DNA from: Streptomonospora alba
GTDB taxonomy: Bacteria; Actinomycetota; Actinomycetes; Streptosporangiales; Streptosporangiaceae
Assembly (NCBI RefSeq): GCF_000826685.1
Contig: NZ_JROO01000027.1
Location: 140,563 to 204,562, forward strand
Direction: 5' to 3'
Length of the DNA: 64,000 nt
The position numbers were made by a program, and so were the translations under genes. Each line of letters opens with the position of its first letter. Position 1 is the stretch's first letter. This document shows, in pieces, positions 43,689 through 52,860 of this stretch. The notes beneath the pieces are model-generated. The model searched no databases, was not told the DNA's origin, and was given only the letters and a program-made list of their open reading frames with translations.

Positions 43689-45095
43689 TCACCCGCGTTT
43701 GGCCGCGTGCTCCCGGACGAGGTCGCGGTACCAGTAGTAGCTGTCCTTGGGGATGCGCTCCAGGCTCTCGTAGTCGACCCGGACGATCCCGAAGCGGCGG
43801 TCGTAGCCGAACGCCCACTCGAAGTTGTCCATCAGCGACCACACGAAGTATCCGCGGACGTCGACGCCCGCCTTGATCGCCTCGGCGACCGCGTCCAAGT
43901 GGCCCCGGACGTAGTCGATGCGGTCCGCGTCGTGCACCCGGCCCTCGTCGCTGCGGTCCAGGTCGGCCTCAGCCGAGCCGTTCTCGGTGACCAGGACGGG
44001 GGGCAGGTCCGGGTACCGGCGCTGAAGGTCGACCAGCAGGTCGGCGAAGGTCTCGGGCATCACCGGCCAGTCCATCTGCGTGAGGCGCACCCCGTCGAAG
44101 GGGACGGCGGACGTCCGGATGTCGGTCGCGGTGCGGCGGGCGGGATCGGGCTCGTCGTAGGGGGCATCCTTGATCTTGCCAGGGCGGTAGTAGTTGATGC
44201 CCATGAAGTCCAGCGGCTGCCCGATGATCTCCAGGTCGCCCTCGCGCCGATAGGAGCCGTCGGCGAGCTCGGCCCAGGTCTCGTCCTCGTTGCGCGGATA
44301 GTGGCCGCACAGCAGCGGATCCAGCCAGATGCGGTTGTGCAGGGTCTCGGCACGGTCGGCGGCCGCGCGGTCCTCGGCGGAGTCGGTGGCCGGAATGATC
44401 CGCTCCAGGTTCAGCGTGATGCCGACCTCCGCCCTGCGGTCGTGCTCGGCGGCGGAGGCGCGCAGCTGCCGGGTGGCCAGGCCGTGGGAGAGCAGCAGGT
44501 GGTGCGCGGTGGCCAGCGCGGGGGTGCCCTCGCGGGTCCCGGGGGCGTGGCGGCCGATGGCGTGGCCGATGAAGGCGGCGCAGAAGGGCTCGTTGTGCGT
44601 GATCCACCGGGTGATCCGGTCCCCGAGGCGGTCGGCGACGATGCGGGCGTACTCCCCGAAGCGCTCCGCGGTGGAGCGCACCCGCCAGCCGCCCTCGTCT
44701 TCCAGCGCCTGGGGCAGGTCCCAGTGGTAGAGGGTCGCCACGGGCTCGACGCCGGCTGCCAGCAGCTCGTCGACCAGGCGGTCGTAGAAGGCGAGGCCTT
44801 CGGGATTGGCCGGGCCGCTGCCGTCGGGCTGGATCCGCGGCCAGGCGATGGAGAAGCGGTAGGCGTCCACGCCCAGCTCCCGCAGCAGCCCGACGTCCTC
44901 GCGGTAGCGGTGGTAGTGGTCGCAGGCCACGTCTCCGGTCTCGCCGCGGTCAACGGCGCCGGGGGTATGGCTGTAGGTGTCCCAGATGGAGGGGCCGCGA
45001 CCGCCCTCGTGGACGGCGCCTTCGATCTGGTACGAGGCGGTGGCGGCCCCGAACCGGAAATCGGGGGGGAGGTCGGGGAGTCCGTTCGAAGTCAT
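43689..45095 (-). CDS. GH1 beta-glucosidase
   Basis: A 468-residue family GH1 retaining beta-glycosidase, likely cytoplasmic because no signal peptide is present. The acid/base Glu is 169 in THNEPF, the nucleophile is Glu371 in VTENGSA, and the N-terminal FRFGAATASYQIEGA and RFSIAWPRI elements are intact. It would hydrolyse imported cellobiose or related beta-glucosides. A GGGAGCGCTCCC operator lies 82-93 bases upstream of the start, as in CelR/CebR-regulated cellulose genes of Thermobifida and Streptomyces. No sugar ABC transporter or LacI regulator is adjacent, so it is a satellite member of that regulon. Confidence 0.95.
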   Translation of the reverse strand: MTSNGLPDLPPDFRFGAATASYQIEGAVHEGGRGPSIWDTYSHTPGAVDRGETGDVACDHYHRYREDVGLLRELGVDAYRFSIAWPRIQPDGSGPANPEGLAFYDRLVDELLAAGVEPVATLYHWDLPQALEDEGGWRVRSTAERFGEYARIVADRLGDRITRWITHNEPFCAAFIGHAIGRHAPGTREGTPALATAHHLLLSHGLATRQLRASAAEHDRRAEVGITLNLERIIPATDSAEDRAAADRAETLHNRIWLDPLLCGHYPRNEDETWAELADGSYRREGDLEIIGQPLDFMGINYYRPGKIKDAPYDEPDPARRTATDIRTSAVPFDGVRLTQMDWPVMPETFADLLVDLQRRYPDLPPVLVTENGSAEADLDRSDEGRVHDADRIDYVRGHLDAVAEAIKAGVDVRGYFVWSLMDNFEWAFGYDRRFGIVRVDYESLERIPKDSYYWYRDLVREHAAKRG

Positions 45096-45175
45096 CGTCG
45101 TTCCTCACTCGTCGTCATCTCCGCCGCACGGTCGGCTCGGCGGACGTCATTGCTCGTAAAGGGGGCGCCGCGTAG

Positions 45176-45189
45176 CGGGAGCGCTCCCA
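45176..45189. promoter_or_regulatory. CelR/CebR-type operator upstream of the beta-glucosidase gene
   Basis: CGGGAGCGCTCCCA contains the perfect 12-base palindrome GGGAGCGCTCCC and matches 13 of 14 bases of the CelR/CebR consensus TGGGAGCGCTCCCA. It should mediate repression relieved by cellobiose. Confidence 0.75.
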
Positions 45190-45242
45190 AGCAGGCCGGG
45201 GCACCGGCTGCGGACTCCCACCCCTGGACCCCGCGATCGCCC

Positions 45243-45267
45243 GGAGTCCGCAGCCGCAGCGGACTCC
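45243..45267. repeat. Short inverted repeat
   Basis: GGAGTCCGC and GCGGACTCC form a perfect 9-bp stem around a seven-base loop. Another GCGGACTCC occurs at about 45210. Role unknown. Confidence 0.45.
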
Positions 45268-45819
45268 GCGCGATCGCGCAAGGCGGGCCGGCGTTCGGCA
45301 GAAGCACGGCGATGCGCCGGAAGCGGCGCTGGGGAGCGGGCGCCCGTGGCCGGCGCACTGCCTCGGCTCGCACTGCGGCCACGCCCACCCTTCTCGGCTC
45401 CTGCACGGATCGAAGCGCTTCAGCGTCCGCGCCGCCTCCGGGCGCCTGGACTACTGAACCGATTCACCTTCCCTAGGGATGTTAGGAACGCGTCCACACA
45501 GGGTCAATGCCTGATCATGGGATGTGCTGCGAGAATCCCGGCGTGGCGGACGATGCGGGGGCGGCACGGGCGCGCGTGGCGCTCGCACGGGACGGTGGAG
45601 GCTGCGGGGCCGCCCGGTGCCCCCGGCAGCCGGATACGAACATCCGCCGCCGGGATTCGCAGAACCGCCGACCGCCTCCCGCGGACCGCCGCCGAGAGCC
45701 CCCGTTTTGCCAAGTCCACCCCGCGGGGTTATCGTTTTGCTCCGGCGATCTATTCCGGCCTTCCGGACGGCGGACCCGGAAGGCGAACGGACAATACGAA
45801 ACGGGAACGGCGGCGCCCA

Positions 45820-46572
45820 ATGGACCCGGATGCTACGCAGATCCTGAACAGAACCGCGGAATTCCCGGAATTCGGAGATTCGACTCCCGAATGGGAGACC
45901 GAAGTGCGCAGCCGCCTCTCCGGCGTCGTCGAGCGGTTCGCCGGACCCCTGGATGAGCTCCTGGACCGCGACGCCAACGAAGGCGACACCCGGATGCTCG
46001 TCGCCGATCTCCTGACCGAGGGCCTGGGCTTCAGCAAGTACGGGGAACTCACCACCGAGTACCGCACCAAAGGCGAATCCGTCGACTACGGAATCACGCT
46101 GGACGGCGAACTCTTCGCCTTCATCGAAGTGAAACCGTGCTCCACCGAACTCGACGCGCGGAACCTGCGCCAGGCGAAACTGCACGCCGGCGAGGAGGGA
46201 ATCGCGTGGGTGGTCCTGACCAACGGCCGGGTGTGGCAGGTGCACCATGTCGGCGACGGCGACGACGGCACCGGCTTGGTCGTCGACGTCGACCTGCGCG
46301 CCGAGTCCCCGCTGCACAAGCGCGTCGACGCACTGCTCCCGCTCACACGCGAGGCCGTCGTCCGCGGCCGCCTGGACGAGCTGCGCGCCTGGCGGGCCGC
46401 CCTGGAGCCGGAGCCCTTGGCCCACGTGCTGCGCAGCGACCCCGTCGCCTCCGCGATCCGCGCCGAGGTGCGCCGCCGCACCGGCCATGTCGGCCACCTC
46501 GGAGACCTGGACGAGGTCCTCGGGGCCCTGACCGAGGGCGTCATCGCCCGCCGCCTCCAGCCGGAGGAGTGA
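45820..46572 (+). CDS. Solitary HsdR-N/PD-(D/E)xK nuclease-like protein
   Basis: A 250-residue protein with the type I restriction HsdR N-terminal domain alone. The core reads EGDTRMLVADLLTEGLGFSKYGELTTEY, then Asp89 (VDYGI), Glu103 and Lys105 (FIEVKP), matching a D...ExK nuclease active site, and WVVLTNGRVWQVHHV. There is no helicase, methylase or specificity gene beside it, so it is not a complete restriction system. The C-terminal third is Arg/Glu-rich helical sequence. The ATG at 45820 begins MDPDATQILN; upstream frames lack coding character. Similar stand-alone proteins are widespread in actinobacteria and of unknown function. Confidence 0.8.
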   Translation: MDPDATQILNRTAEFPEFGDSTPEWETEVRSRLSGVVERFAGPLDELLDRDANEGDTRMLVADLLTEGLGFSKYGELTTEYRTKGESVDYGITLDGELFAFIEVKPCSTELDARNLRQAKLHAGEEGIAWVVLTNGRVWQVHHVGDGDDGTGLVVDVDLRAESPLHKRVDALLPLTREAVVRGRLDELRAWRAALEPEPLAHVLRSDPVASAIRAEVRRRTGHVGHLGDLDEVLGALTEGVIARRLQPEE

Positions 46573-46580
46573 GCGCAGCG

Positions 46581-46928
46581 TCAGTCCGAACGGAGGCCCT
46601 CCCCGACCGCAGCTTCGGGGACGGGGAAGCGTTCCTCGTTGAGGTCCACCTTCTCCCGCAGCGCCGCCTCCACGTCCACGTCGAGGACGTCGGCCAGCCG
46701 CAGCAGATAGCTCAGCACGTCGGCCATCTCAGATCGTACGGCCCCGGCCTTGCCGGGCTCGGCCATGACCTCGGCCGCCTCCTCGGGGGTCAGCCACTGG
46801 AACTCCGCGGCCAGCTCCCCCGCCTCCCCGGCCAGCGCCATCGCCAGGTTCTTGGGCGTATGGAACCGCCCCCAGTCGCGCCGCTCCGCGAAGTCCGCCA
46901 GCAGCTCCTGCATCGTCGAGATACTCAC
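46581..46928 (-). CDS. MazG-like nucleotide pyrophosphohydrolase
   Basis: A 115-residue all-alpha NTP pyrophosphohydrolase. The Mg-binding motif is complete: EAGE at 35-38 and E67/D70 in SEMADVL (ExxE...ExxD). It hydrolyses (d)NTPs or modified nucleotides to monophosphates, often for house-cleaning. GTG at 46928 has AAAGGGG five bases upstream; an ATG at 46946 has none. It converges on the HsdR-N gene with an eight-base gap. Confidence 0.88.
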   Translation of the reverse strand: MSISTMQELLADFAERRDWGRFHTPKNLAMALAGEAGELAAEFQWLTPEEAAEVMAEPGKAGAVRSEMADVLSYLLRLADVLDVDVEAALREKVDLNEERFPVPEAAVGEGLRSD

Positions 46929-47179
46929 GGCGCCCCTTTCTACCATCAGGCTCCGGCGGGCATCGGCGCTGAGGCCTCGCCGCGCCCCTCCACCGCCCTA
47001 CGAGCGGTCTGGCGGAAATCCAGGAAATCGCGTACCCGAAACGCAGGAGACCGGCCACCTGTATCCACCCCGCCACACAATCATCACCGGCCGTTATCCG
47101 TGTCGCTCTTTCGCGCATAGGCGGTCACTGAGGAATCTGGGGGCGCAATGTCCACGCCACCCCCGGAAGGGGATCCCCC

Positions 47180-47812
47180 TTGCGTCACCCCGCTCGACGT
47201 ATCGGACAATCTGTGCTCGCGGCTTCGGCCGCCGCGATTCTCGCCTTCACCGGATCGGGGATCGCGAACGCCGCCGTCGCGCTTCCGCCCGATGAGCTGC
47301 GGCGCGTCACCGACGACTACCTTTTCCACACACCGCTGAACAGCTTCATCGACATTCGCGCCCAAGCCCCCCACAACGACCAACTCGACTGGAGCACCGA
47401 TTCCTGCAGCTGGTCCCCGGACCAGCCGATCGGGTACGACTTCGACCCCGGCTGCACCCGCCACGACTTCGGATACCGCAACTACAAGCTGCAGAACCGG
47501 TTCACCGAGGACAACCGGCTGGCCATCGACGACAACTTCCGCGACGACCTGTACGGGATCTGCGCCGGGGACTGGCTGTGCCGGGGTGTGGCCGACCTCT
47601 ACTACTCCGCCGTCCGCCAGTTCGGCGCGAGCAGCGCCGACACCGCGGCGGCCCTGCGCGCTGCCGACGTGAAGGAGCAGACCGAGGAGCTCGTGGCCGT
47701 CCACGAGCAGCTGGAGAAGGCCGACACAGCCGCCGAGGCCGAGCGCCTCGTCTCCGCGTTCGAGGACGAGAACGGCGTCCGGATCACGCGGGAGTACCCC
47801 GTGGGAAGGTGA
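47180..47812 (+). CDS. Secreted prokaryotic phospholipase A2
   Basis: A 210-residue exported enzyme of the Streptomyces-type PLA2 family. The signal peptide ends near IANAA. The catalytic His95-Asp96 pair lies in DPGCTRHDFGYRNYK, with calcium-site residues in DSCSWSP upstream and four Cys for two disulfides (C76, C92 and two in YGICAGDWLCRG). It releases fatty acids from phospholipids outside the cell. The C-terminal ~70 residues are a helical extension beyond the ~122-residue catalytic core. The TTG start at 47180 is supported by GGAAGGGG seven bases upstream. It converges on the helicase-like gene. Confidence 0.9.
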   Translation: MRHPARRIGQSVLAASAAAILAFTGSGIANAAVALPPDELRRVTDDYLFHTPLNSFIDIRAQAPHNDQLDWSTDSCSWSPDQPIGYDFDPGCTRHDFGYRNYKLQNRFTEDNRLAIDDNFRDDLYGICAGDWLCRGVADLYYSAVRQFGASSADTAAALRAADVKEQTEELVAVHEQLEKADTAAEAERLVSAFEDENGVRITREYPVGR

Positions 47813-47920
47813 TCGCCGGGAAGCCGGCGGCGGTGAGGGCGGCGCCAGGAGACCGCCCGCACCCCCACACGGCCGCCCCTGGGGGCGCTGAGCCTCACCG
47901 GTGGGACGACCCGGTCCCGC

Positions 47921-50900
47921 TCACCGCGGAGCGCGCAGCGTCCCCTCGGCGATCTCTCCCGCCACCACCTCGGGTTCGTGCAGGCAGCGCCAGGCCGGAA
48001 CGCGCGCGACGCGCTCGCCCGACGCATCGGCGAGAAGCTCGGCACGCTCGGCCAGACGGCGCAGCTCGGCGCCGGTACGTGCGTGGTCGACGAGCACCAG
48101 CAGCGGCCCGCAGGAGGTGGCGACCCGCAGGTCGGCGCGGTATCCGTACAGGTAGGGACCCGGCTGCACGCGGGCGCCGGACTCGCGCAGCACCCGGCAC
48201 AGGGTCTCGAACGCCGCGGTGGCGGGCACCGGCTCGCTGCCCGCCTCCAGGCTGCGCGCCAGCTCGGCCAGCGGGCCGCTCTCGCCCCTCCAGAACGCGC
48301 GGTCGCCCACGACGATCAGGCGCTCCACGGTCCTGCCCAGCGCTCCCGACCAGGTCCCGGCCGCGCGCACCCGCTCCAGCAGTACATCCGGAAGCAGCGC
48401 GCCCGAGCAGACCGCGGAGACGACAAGCGTGTCGACGGCGTCGTCCTCGTCGTCGAGCAGGTCCGCCGGCCCGTACACGCCGACCTCACGCCGCAGCCGC
48501 TGCCGGTCCAGCAGCCGCCGCAGCAGCGCCCGCTGGGGCTGCACCGGCGCGAACACGCCGAGGCGCGCACCGGCCCGGAGCAGGGCGTCGGCTTCCTGCA
48601 CGGCGAACGCGGCCCGGTGAGACTCGGCGCGGTTCAGAGCCGCCCCGCCGGGTATCGGTTCGCACTCGCCCATGCCATGCCGCCACTCCACGGCGCCGCC
48701 GTGCGCCGTGTCCCCGTTCCGGGACGCGCCCCCGCTCCGCCCCGGAACGGAATCGGCCCGCACCGGCGCCTCGGCCGCGGAGCCGCCCCGGGATTGGACC
48801 CCCGGTCGGCTCAGCACGCCGATCCGGCCTCCGTAGCAGTGCCGCGCAGCGACGCCCGCGATCTCCGGTCTGCATCTTCGGTGCTCCTCCAGCCACAACG
48901 GGGGGCGACCCGCAGCCGAAGCCGCCGCGGCGCCGGCGTCGTAGGCCGAGTCCCGGGTGAAGGCCAGGGCGCGCCGGTCCAGCCGGGCGGGAGACAGCCC
49001 GGCCTCGCGCTGGAGGCGGTCGTCCTCGGCCGGCTCCAGGGCGCTCCAGGGTGCCGGACGCGCAGGATCGCCGATGATCAGGGCCTGTTTGGCGCGGTAC
49101 AGCAAAGGCAGCAGCTCGGGCACGGACAGTTGGTCGGCGTCGACGACGACAGCGAGGTCGAAGAGCCCCGCCTCGCCCGGCAGGGAGCGGGTCGAACGAG
49201 TGCTCACCGCCCAGGCGGGAAAGGCGGTCAGCAGCCGCCCGAACCCGGGACAGGCGGCGGGGACGGTGCCACCGGTGCCAGAGCCGCTCCGCTCCCCTTC
49301 CTGCCGGGCCGTGCCCGCGTCCGCGTCCGCGGCGCCGGCCGTATCGACGGCTTCGGCGATCGCGGCGGCACCGACCGCCGCCACCGCCGAAGCACACCGG
49401 TTCCCGTACCAGTTGAGGCTCTCCAGGCGGTTCCTGACCGCCGACCTGCCGCGTGCGAGGCGCTGCTCCGCCGCGCTGTCGGCCAGCGCCGCGGCCGAGG
49501 CCCTGTGGCGCTGCAGGGCCGCATCCAGATCCCAGACCAGGCGGTCCAGCGGTGCGGCGCTGTGCCGCCGGTCCAGGGCCGCGCGCCAGTCGCGCTCCAC
49601 CCGGGCCGCCCAGCACAGCCTCCGCAGGTTCTCCGGGGAGGGGTCGACGCCCAGTTCGCGGCGGACGGCCGAACGGTGCTTCACGCCGGACAGGCCGCCC
49701 GCCAGCGCCCGCTCCGCCCTGTCGATCCAGTGCTCGGGGCCGCCGCGGCCGCCGCCGAAGAGCCGCTCGGGCCGCCAGCCGAAGTCGACAAGACCGCGCC
49801 GCTCCCGGGCCAGTGACGCGAGGTCGCGGCCCGCCGCGGCGATCCGGTCCAGTCGGTGCCGCAGGTCCTCGACCCGCGCCCAGGCGCCGGCGGTGTCAGC
49901 CTGCAGCGCGGCCACGCCGGTGGCGGTGGCCGTGTCGGAACCGGGACCGGCGCGATCGCGCACCCGCTCCAGCAGGCGCGCCTCGGCGGCACGGTGCTCG
50001 GCGCCGCCGGCGCGCATGATCGTATGGCCCGGCGGGTCGCCTGCGCGGCGTGCGATGCGGTCCAAGACGCCGTCGTCCTTGCCGCCGACCACAACGCGCA
50101 GGCCCGCAGCGGCGGCCGTACGCACGACCGCGTCGACCAGCTCCGCGCCGCCGGTACCGGGAGGTGCCGCGGCGACGGTGAGTGGGTCGCGCAGGGCCGC
50201 TTGGAGTACCCGGTGCCCCGACTCGTCCAGCGGGGCGGTGCAGACGGGGACCGCGGTCCGGTCGCCGGGTCGGGCGGCGGCCCCGAGCAGCGCGCCCAGG
50301 GCGGTGGAGGCGGCGGCGCCGACGTCGAGGCGCAGGCCGCCGGCCGCCTCGGAGGCGAGCTCGGCGATCAGTCCGCCGAGCGGCGCCTCGCCGCCGCCCG
50401 TGTGCCCGGCCGGAGCGGCGGCGTCGACGGTGTCGCCCGCGGGGTAGACCACGGCGACGTTGCGGGCTCCGGGGGCGGAGCCCCCCTCGGGCAGGAGGTC
50501 CCGCAGCCGGGAGGGCAGGATCGGGTCGGCGCGCTCGATACCCAGCCGCACCAGCAGAGTGCGCACCGTCTGCTCCAGGTCGCGCGGCACCGCGGCGGCG
50601 CACATGCCGGCCTCGGCACGGCCGGAGGAGGGCGAGCCGCGGCGCAGCCACCTGCGGAGCTCGGCGACCTCCTCCGCTGAGTCCACGCCCAGTGCACGCA
50701 GCAGCACCGGGTTGAGGTCGGCACCCGAGACCGCCCGCACGCGCGGCCCGTCGGCGGCGTCCACGGTCTCGACGTCGGCGACCAGCAAGGGCGCAACACG
50801 GGCGGTCGGGCCGTGCCCGTGCGGCCGGGACTCCAGCACGACGAGCGGGTAGCCGTAACGCAGCGCACGCTCCCGCCCCTCGGCCGTCCGCACCATCGGA

Positions 50901-51268
50901 CCCGCCGCGGCCGGCAGGCGCGGGGCCTCCTCGGCCCCGCTGAACAGCGGTTCGGGGCCGCCGGGCAGGCACACGGCACCGGACGGGCCGGCTTCGCCGG
51001 GGACGGTCGCCCCCTCCGGTGTACCGGGCCCCGGCTGCGGCGCCAGGCGGCACCCGCCGCCCAGCACCGACTCGCGCCACAGGCAGCGGCGGTAGTAGGC
51101 GAGCAGCTCGGGCAGCCGTTCCAGCGGGGACCACCCGGCGCTCGGGACCGCGGGGTCGGCCGCCGCGGCGGTGCCGGTGGGTCCGCGGGGGCTGCCGGCC
51201 GCCTCGCCGATCGCCGGCGCGCCGCCCGGGTAGTGCTCGGCGGCGGGGTCGGATGAGGACAGGCGCAT
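47921..51268 (-). CDS. SF1-helicase/nuclease-like protein with substituted catalytic motifs
   Basis: A 1115-residue protein. Its core has the order of DNA2/NAM7-type helicases of the kind that often carry an MTES_1575/Vsr-like C-terminal nuclease. PLTVAAAPPGTGGAELVDAV near 360-378 is the Walker A region, but the Lys of PPGTGK is replaced by Gly. Motif II (FDLVxVDEASQ) reads FDLAVVVDADQ near 708. GDPARPAPW replaces GDPxQLPP and LEEHRRCRPEI matches motif IV; the HxxQGxE motif is missing. The C-terminal GYRADLRV...LLVLVDHA segment resembles the nuclease fold but lacks its ExDG. So the fold appears kept while ATPase and nuclease residues are lost. The frame is open throughout. ATG 51268 follows GAGGTG. 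Function unknown; no partner is certain. Confidence 0.72.
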   Translation of the reverse strand: MRLSSSDPAAEHYPGGAPAIGEAAGSPRGPTGTAAAADPAVPSAGWSPLERLPELLAYYRRCLWRESVLGGGCRLAPQPGPGTPEGATVPGEAGPSGAVCLPGGPEPLFSGAEEAPRLPAAAGPMVRTAEGRERALRYGYPLVVLESRPHGHGPTARVAPLLVADVETVDAADGPRVRAVSGADLNPVLLRALGVDSAEEVAELRRWLRRGSPSSGRAEAGMCAAAVPRDLEQTVRTLLVRLGIERADPILPSRLRDLLPEGGSAPGARNVAVVYPAGDTVDAAAPAGHTGGGEAPLGGLIAELASEAAGGLRLDVGAAASTALGALLGAAARPGDRTAVPVCTAPLDESGHRVLQAALRDPLTVAAAPPGTGGAELVDAVVRTAAAAGLRVVVGGKDDGVLDRIARRAGDPPGHTIMRAGGAEHRAAEARLLERVRDRAGPGSDTATATGVAALQADTAGAWARVEDLRHRLDRIAAAGRDLASLARERRGLVDFGWRPERLFGGGRGGPEHWIDRAERALAGGLSGVKHRSAVRRELGVDPSPENLRRLCWAARVERDWRAALDRRHSAAPLDRLVWDLDAALQRHRASAAALADSAAEQRLARGRSAVRNRLESLNWYGNRCASAVAAVGAAAIAEAVDTAGAADADAGTARQEGERSGSGTGGTVPAACPGFGRLLTAFPAWAVSTRSTRSLPGEAGLFDLAVVVDADQLSVPELLPLLYRAKQALIIGDPARPAPWSALEPAEDDRLQREAGLSPARLDRRALAFTRDSAYDAGAAAASAAGRPPLWLEEHRRCRPEIAGVAARHCYGGRIGVLSRPGVQSRGGSAAEAPVRADSVPGRSGGASRNGDTAHGGAVEWRHGMGECEPIPGGAALNRAESHRAAFAVQEADALLRAGARLGVFAPVQPQRALLRRLLDRQRLRREVGVYGPADLLDDEDDAVDTLVVSAVCSGALLPDVLLERVRAAGTWSGALGRTVERLIVVGDRAFWRGESGPLAELARSLEAGSEPVPATAAFETLCRVLRESGARVQPGPYLYGYRADLRVATSCGPLLVLVDHARTGAELRRLAERAELLADASGERVARVPAWRCLHEPEVVAGEIAEGTLRAPR

Positions 51269-51594
51269 ATCGCACCTCACTGTCGGACCGAACTGATGCC
51301 ATGCCGCTCCGTGTCCGAATGATCACTGAGGGCTATACCCATTGTCGGCCGCATCGCGCATCGGCGCAGGAAGACGGGGAAATCGGCGCATGGCCGACGC
51401 GCGGCCGCACGTACGGGAGCGCCGCTCACGGCGGCCCCGGGTGGGTCGTCGGCGCCCGCTTTGGGGAGAATCCTTTATGAACCGCCGCGGTCGTCACCGT
51501 GCAGGGGGACGACCGCGCCGCAGGGCCGGGCCTCGCCCAAGGGCGCCTCGGCGCCGGGGCCGTCGGAGCCGTCGAGTCGCAGGTAGGGAGTCCC
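51269..51594. other. Divergent gap between the helicase-like gene and the nitrilase gene
   Basis: 326 bases. The central part (about 51300-51350) is less GC-rich and likely holds promoters for both genes. I could not fix hexamers and saw no gene. Confidence 0.5.
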
Positions 51595-52395
51595 ATGGTC
51601 CACGTGGCAATCGCCCAGTTCGCGCCGGGCGAGGACAAGTCGGAGAACCTGGCGACGGCGGGCCGACTGGTCGCCGAGGCGACTACGCGCGGAGCGGGCG
51701 TGGTACTGCTGCCCGAGTACGCGATGTTCACCGCGCCCAGGACCGACCACCGCTTCGTCGAGGCGGCCGAGCCGCTGGACGGTGCGTTCGTCAGCGGACT
51801 GTCGCGTCTGGCGGCCGAGTCCGGCGCTGTCGTCGTCGCCGGGGTCAACGAGGAGGTGCCGGGCGGCGAGCGCTTCCGCAACACGCTGGTGGCCGTGGAA
51901 CCCGGCGGCTCCCTCGCAGCCCTGTACCGCAAGCTGCACCTGTACGACGCATTCGGGGTGACCGAGTCCGAGGTCGTGGAAGCGGGCGCCATCGAGGATC
52001 CGCAGACGTTCTCCGTGGACGGCGTGACCTTCGGCCTGCAGACCTGCTACGACCTGCGTTTTCCCGAGGTGACACGGCGCATCGCCGACGCGGGCGCCCA
52101 GGTGCTGCTGCTGGCGGCCGAGTGGGTTCCGGGGCCGCAGAAGGAGGACCACTGGGACACGCTCGTACGTGCCCGGGCGATCGAGAACACCCTTTATGTC
52201 GCTGCGACCGGACAGAACGCGCCGACCGGGGCGGGAAACAGCATGATCGTCGACCCTATGGGCACGCGGATCGTCGCCCTCGGTGAACAGACCGGAGTTG
52301 CGGTCGCACCTATTTCCACTGACCGCTTGGCTCAAGTCCGGACGAAGAACCCAGCCCTGCAGCTACGGCGGTTCACAGTGACCGCGGCGCACTGA
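51595..52395 (+). CDS. Carbon-nitrogen hydrolase (nitrilase superfamily amidase)
   Basis: A 266-residue cytoplasmic amidase. The catalytic triad is complete: Glu41 (LLPEYAMF), Lys113 (YRKLHLYDAFG) and Cys151 (LQTCYDLRFPE). The motif set resembles deaminated-glutathione amidase and omega-amidase relatives, so a small omega-amide or carbamoyl substrate is likely, but specificity cannot be read off. The ATG at 51595 is preceded by AGGGAG; an earlier GTG at 51499 adds a Gly/Ala-rich leader with no homology. Confidence 0.88.
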   Translation: MVHVAIAQFAPGEDKSENLATAGRLVAEATTRGAGVVLLPEYAMFTAPRTDHRFVEAAEPLDGAFVSGLSRLAAESGAVVVAGVNEEVPGGERFRNTLVAVEPGGSLAALYRKLHLYDAFGVTESEVVEAGAIEDPQTFSVDGVTFGLQTCYDLRFPEVTRRIADAGAQVLLLAAEWVPGPQKEDHWDTLVRARAIENTLYVAATGQNAPTGAGNSMIVDPMGTRIVALGEQTGVAVAPISTDRLAQVRTKNPALQLRRFTVTAAH

Positions 52396-52599
52396 CCAGA
52401 CAGTGTCCGATATTTCGTCTCTTCACCCCTGATTGCACAGCCGGGCATTCTCCTCGGCATCACATATCGTCACTGAACTTGGCCGCTGAGTAACAAAATT
52501 CGGCCTGGGCTATTCCGGTAGCAGACGGCTTCTGATTCAATAAGACGCGATCACGGCAAGCCCGCCAGACTGTCCTAAACCACGGGGGGAGCAGGGACG

Positions 52600-52860
52600 T
52601 TGAGCGGTCTGAGCATTATGTGCGATTCAGACTTCGAAAATACGGACACAACCGACATTCACCTCATTGACGCGGGGGCACTCACCGTCGCACAACTCGT
52701 GGGCGAGGCCTGCGCCGCCTGCCACGCGCGGTGGCCCCGGCCCCGCCATCGGCTCGGGGCCTCTTCCGAGGGCGACGAACTGCTCGCGTGCCGCGAGTGC
52801 GTCGGCATCGCGGCCGACTACGACTCCGGCGCCCTGGAGCGCGCTCTGGTCGCCCACTGA
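52600..52860 (+). CDS. Small Cys4 putative zinc-binding protein
   Basis: An 86-residue protein with Cys38-x2-Cys41 and Cys64-x2-Cys67, an arrangement suited to one zinc ion. The rest is acidic and there is no membrane segment. A TTG at 52600 with GGGGGGAG eight bases before it is preferred over an ATG at 52618 that has no ribosome-binding site. The 204 bases upstream are AT-rich and promoter-like. Small Cys4 proteins of this style are common in actinobacteria and unassigned. It converges on mmsA. Confidence 0.65.
   Translation: MSGLSIMCDSDFENTDTTDIHLIDAGALTVAQLVGEACAACHARWPRPRHRLGASSEGDELLACRECVGIAADYDSGALERALVAH

Larger units (their letters stand above)
45096..45819. other. 724-base gene-free region upstream of bgl and the HsdR-N gene
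   Basis: It holds the CelR/CebR-type operator, an inverted repeat GGAGTCCGC/GCGGACTCC (45243-45267) and a LacI-like TGAACCGATTCA (45455-45466). Several long open frames overlap, but none has family features or a ribosome-binding site, so I call no gene. Confidence 0.55.

Noticed and set aside
45820..51268. A complete restriction or phage-defence island made of the HsdR-N, MazG, PLA2 and helicase-like genes
   Set aside because: The genes are not in one operon (two convergent pairs), no methylase or specificity gene is present, and PLA2 is a secreted enzyme. Linkage is kept only as a weak possibility.
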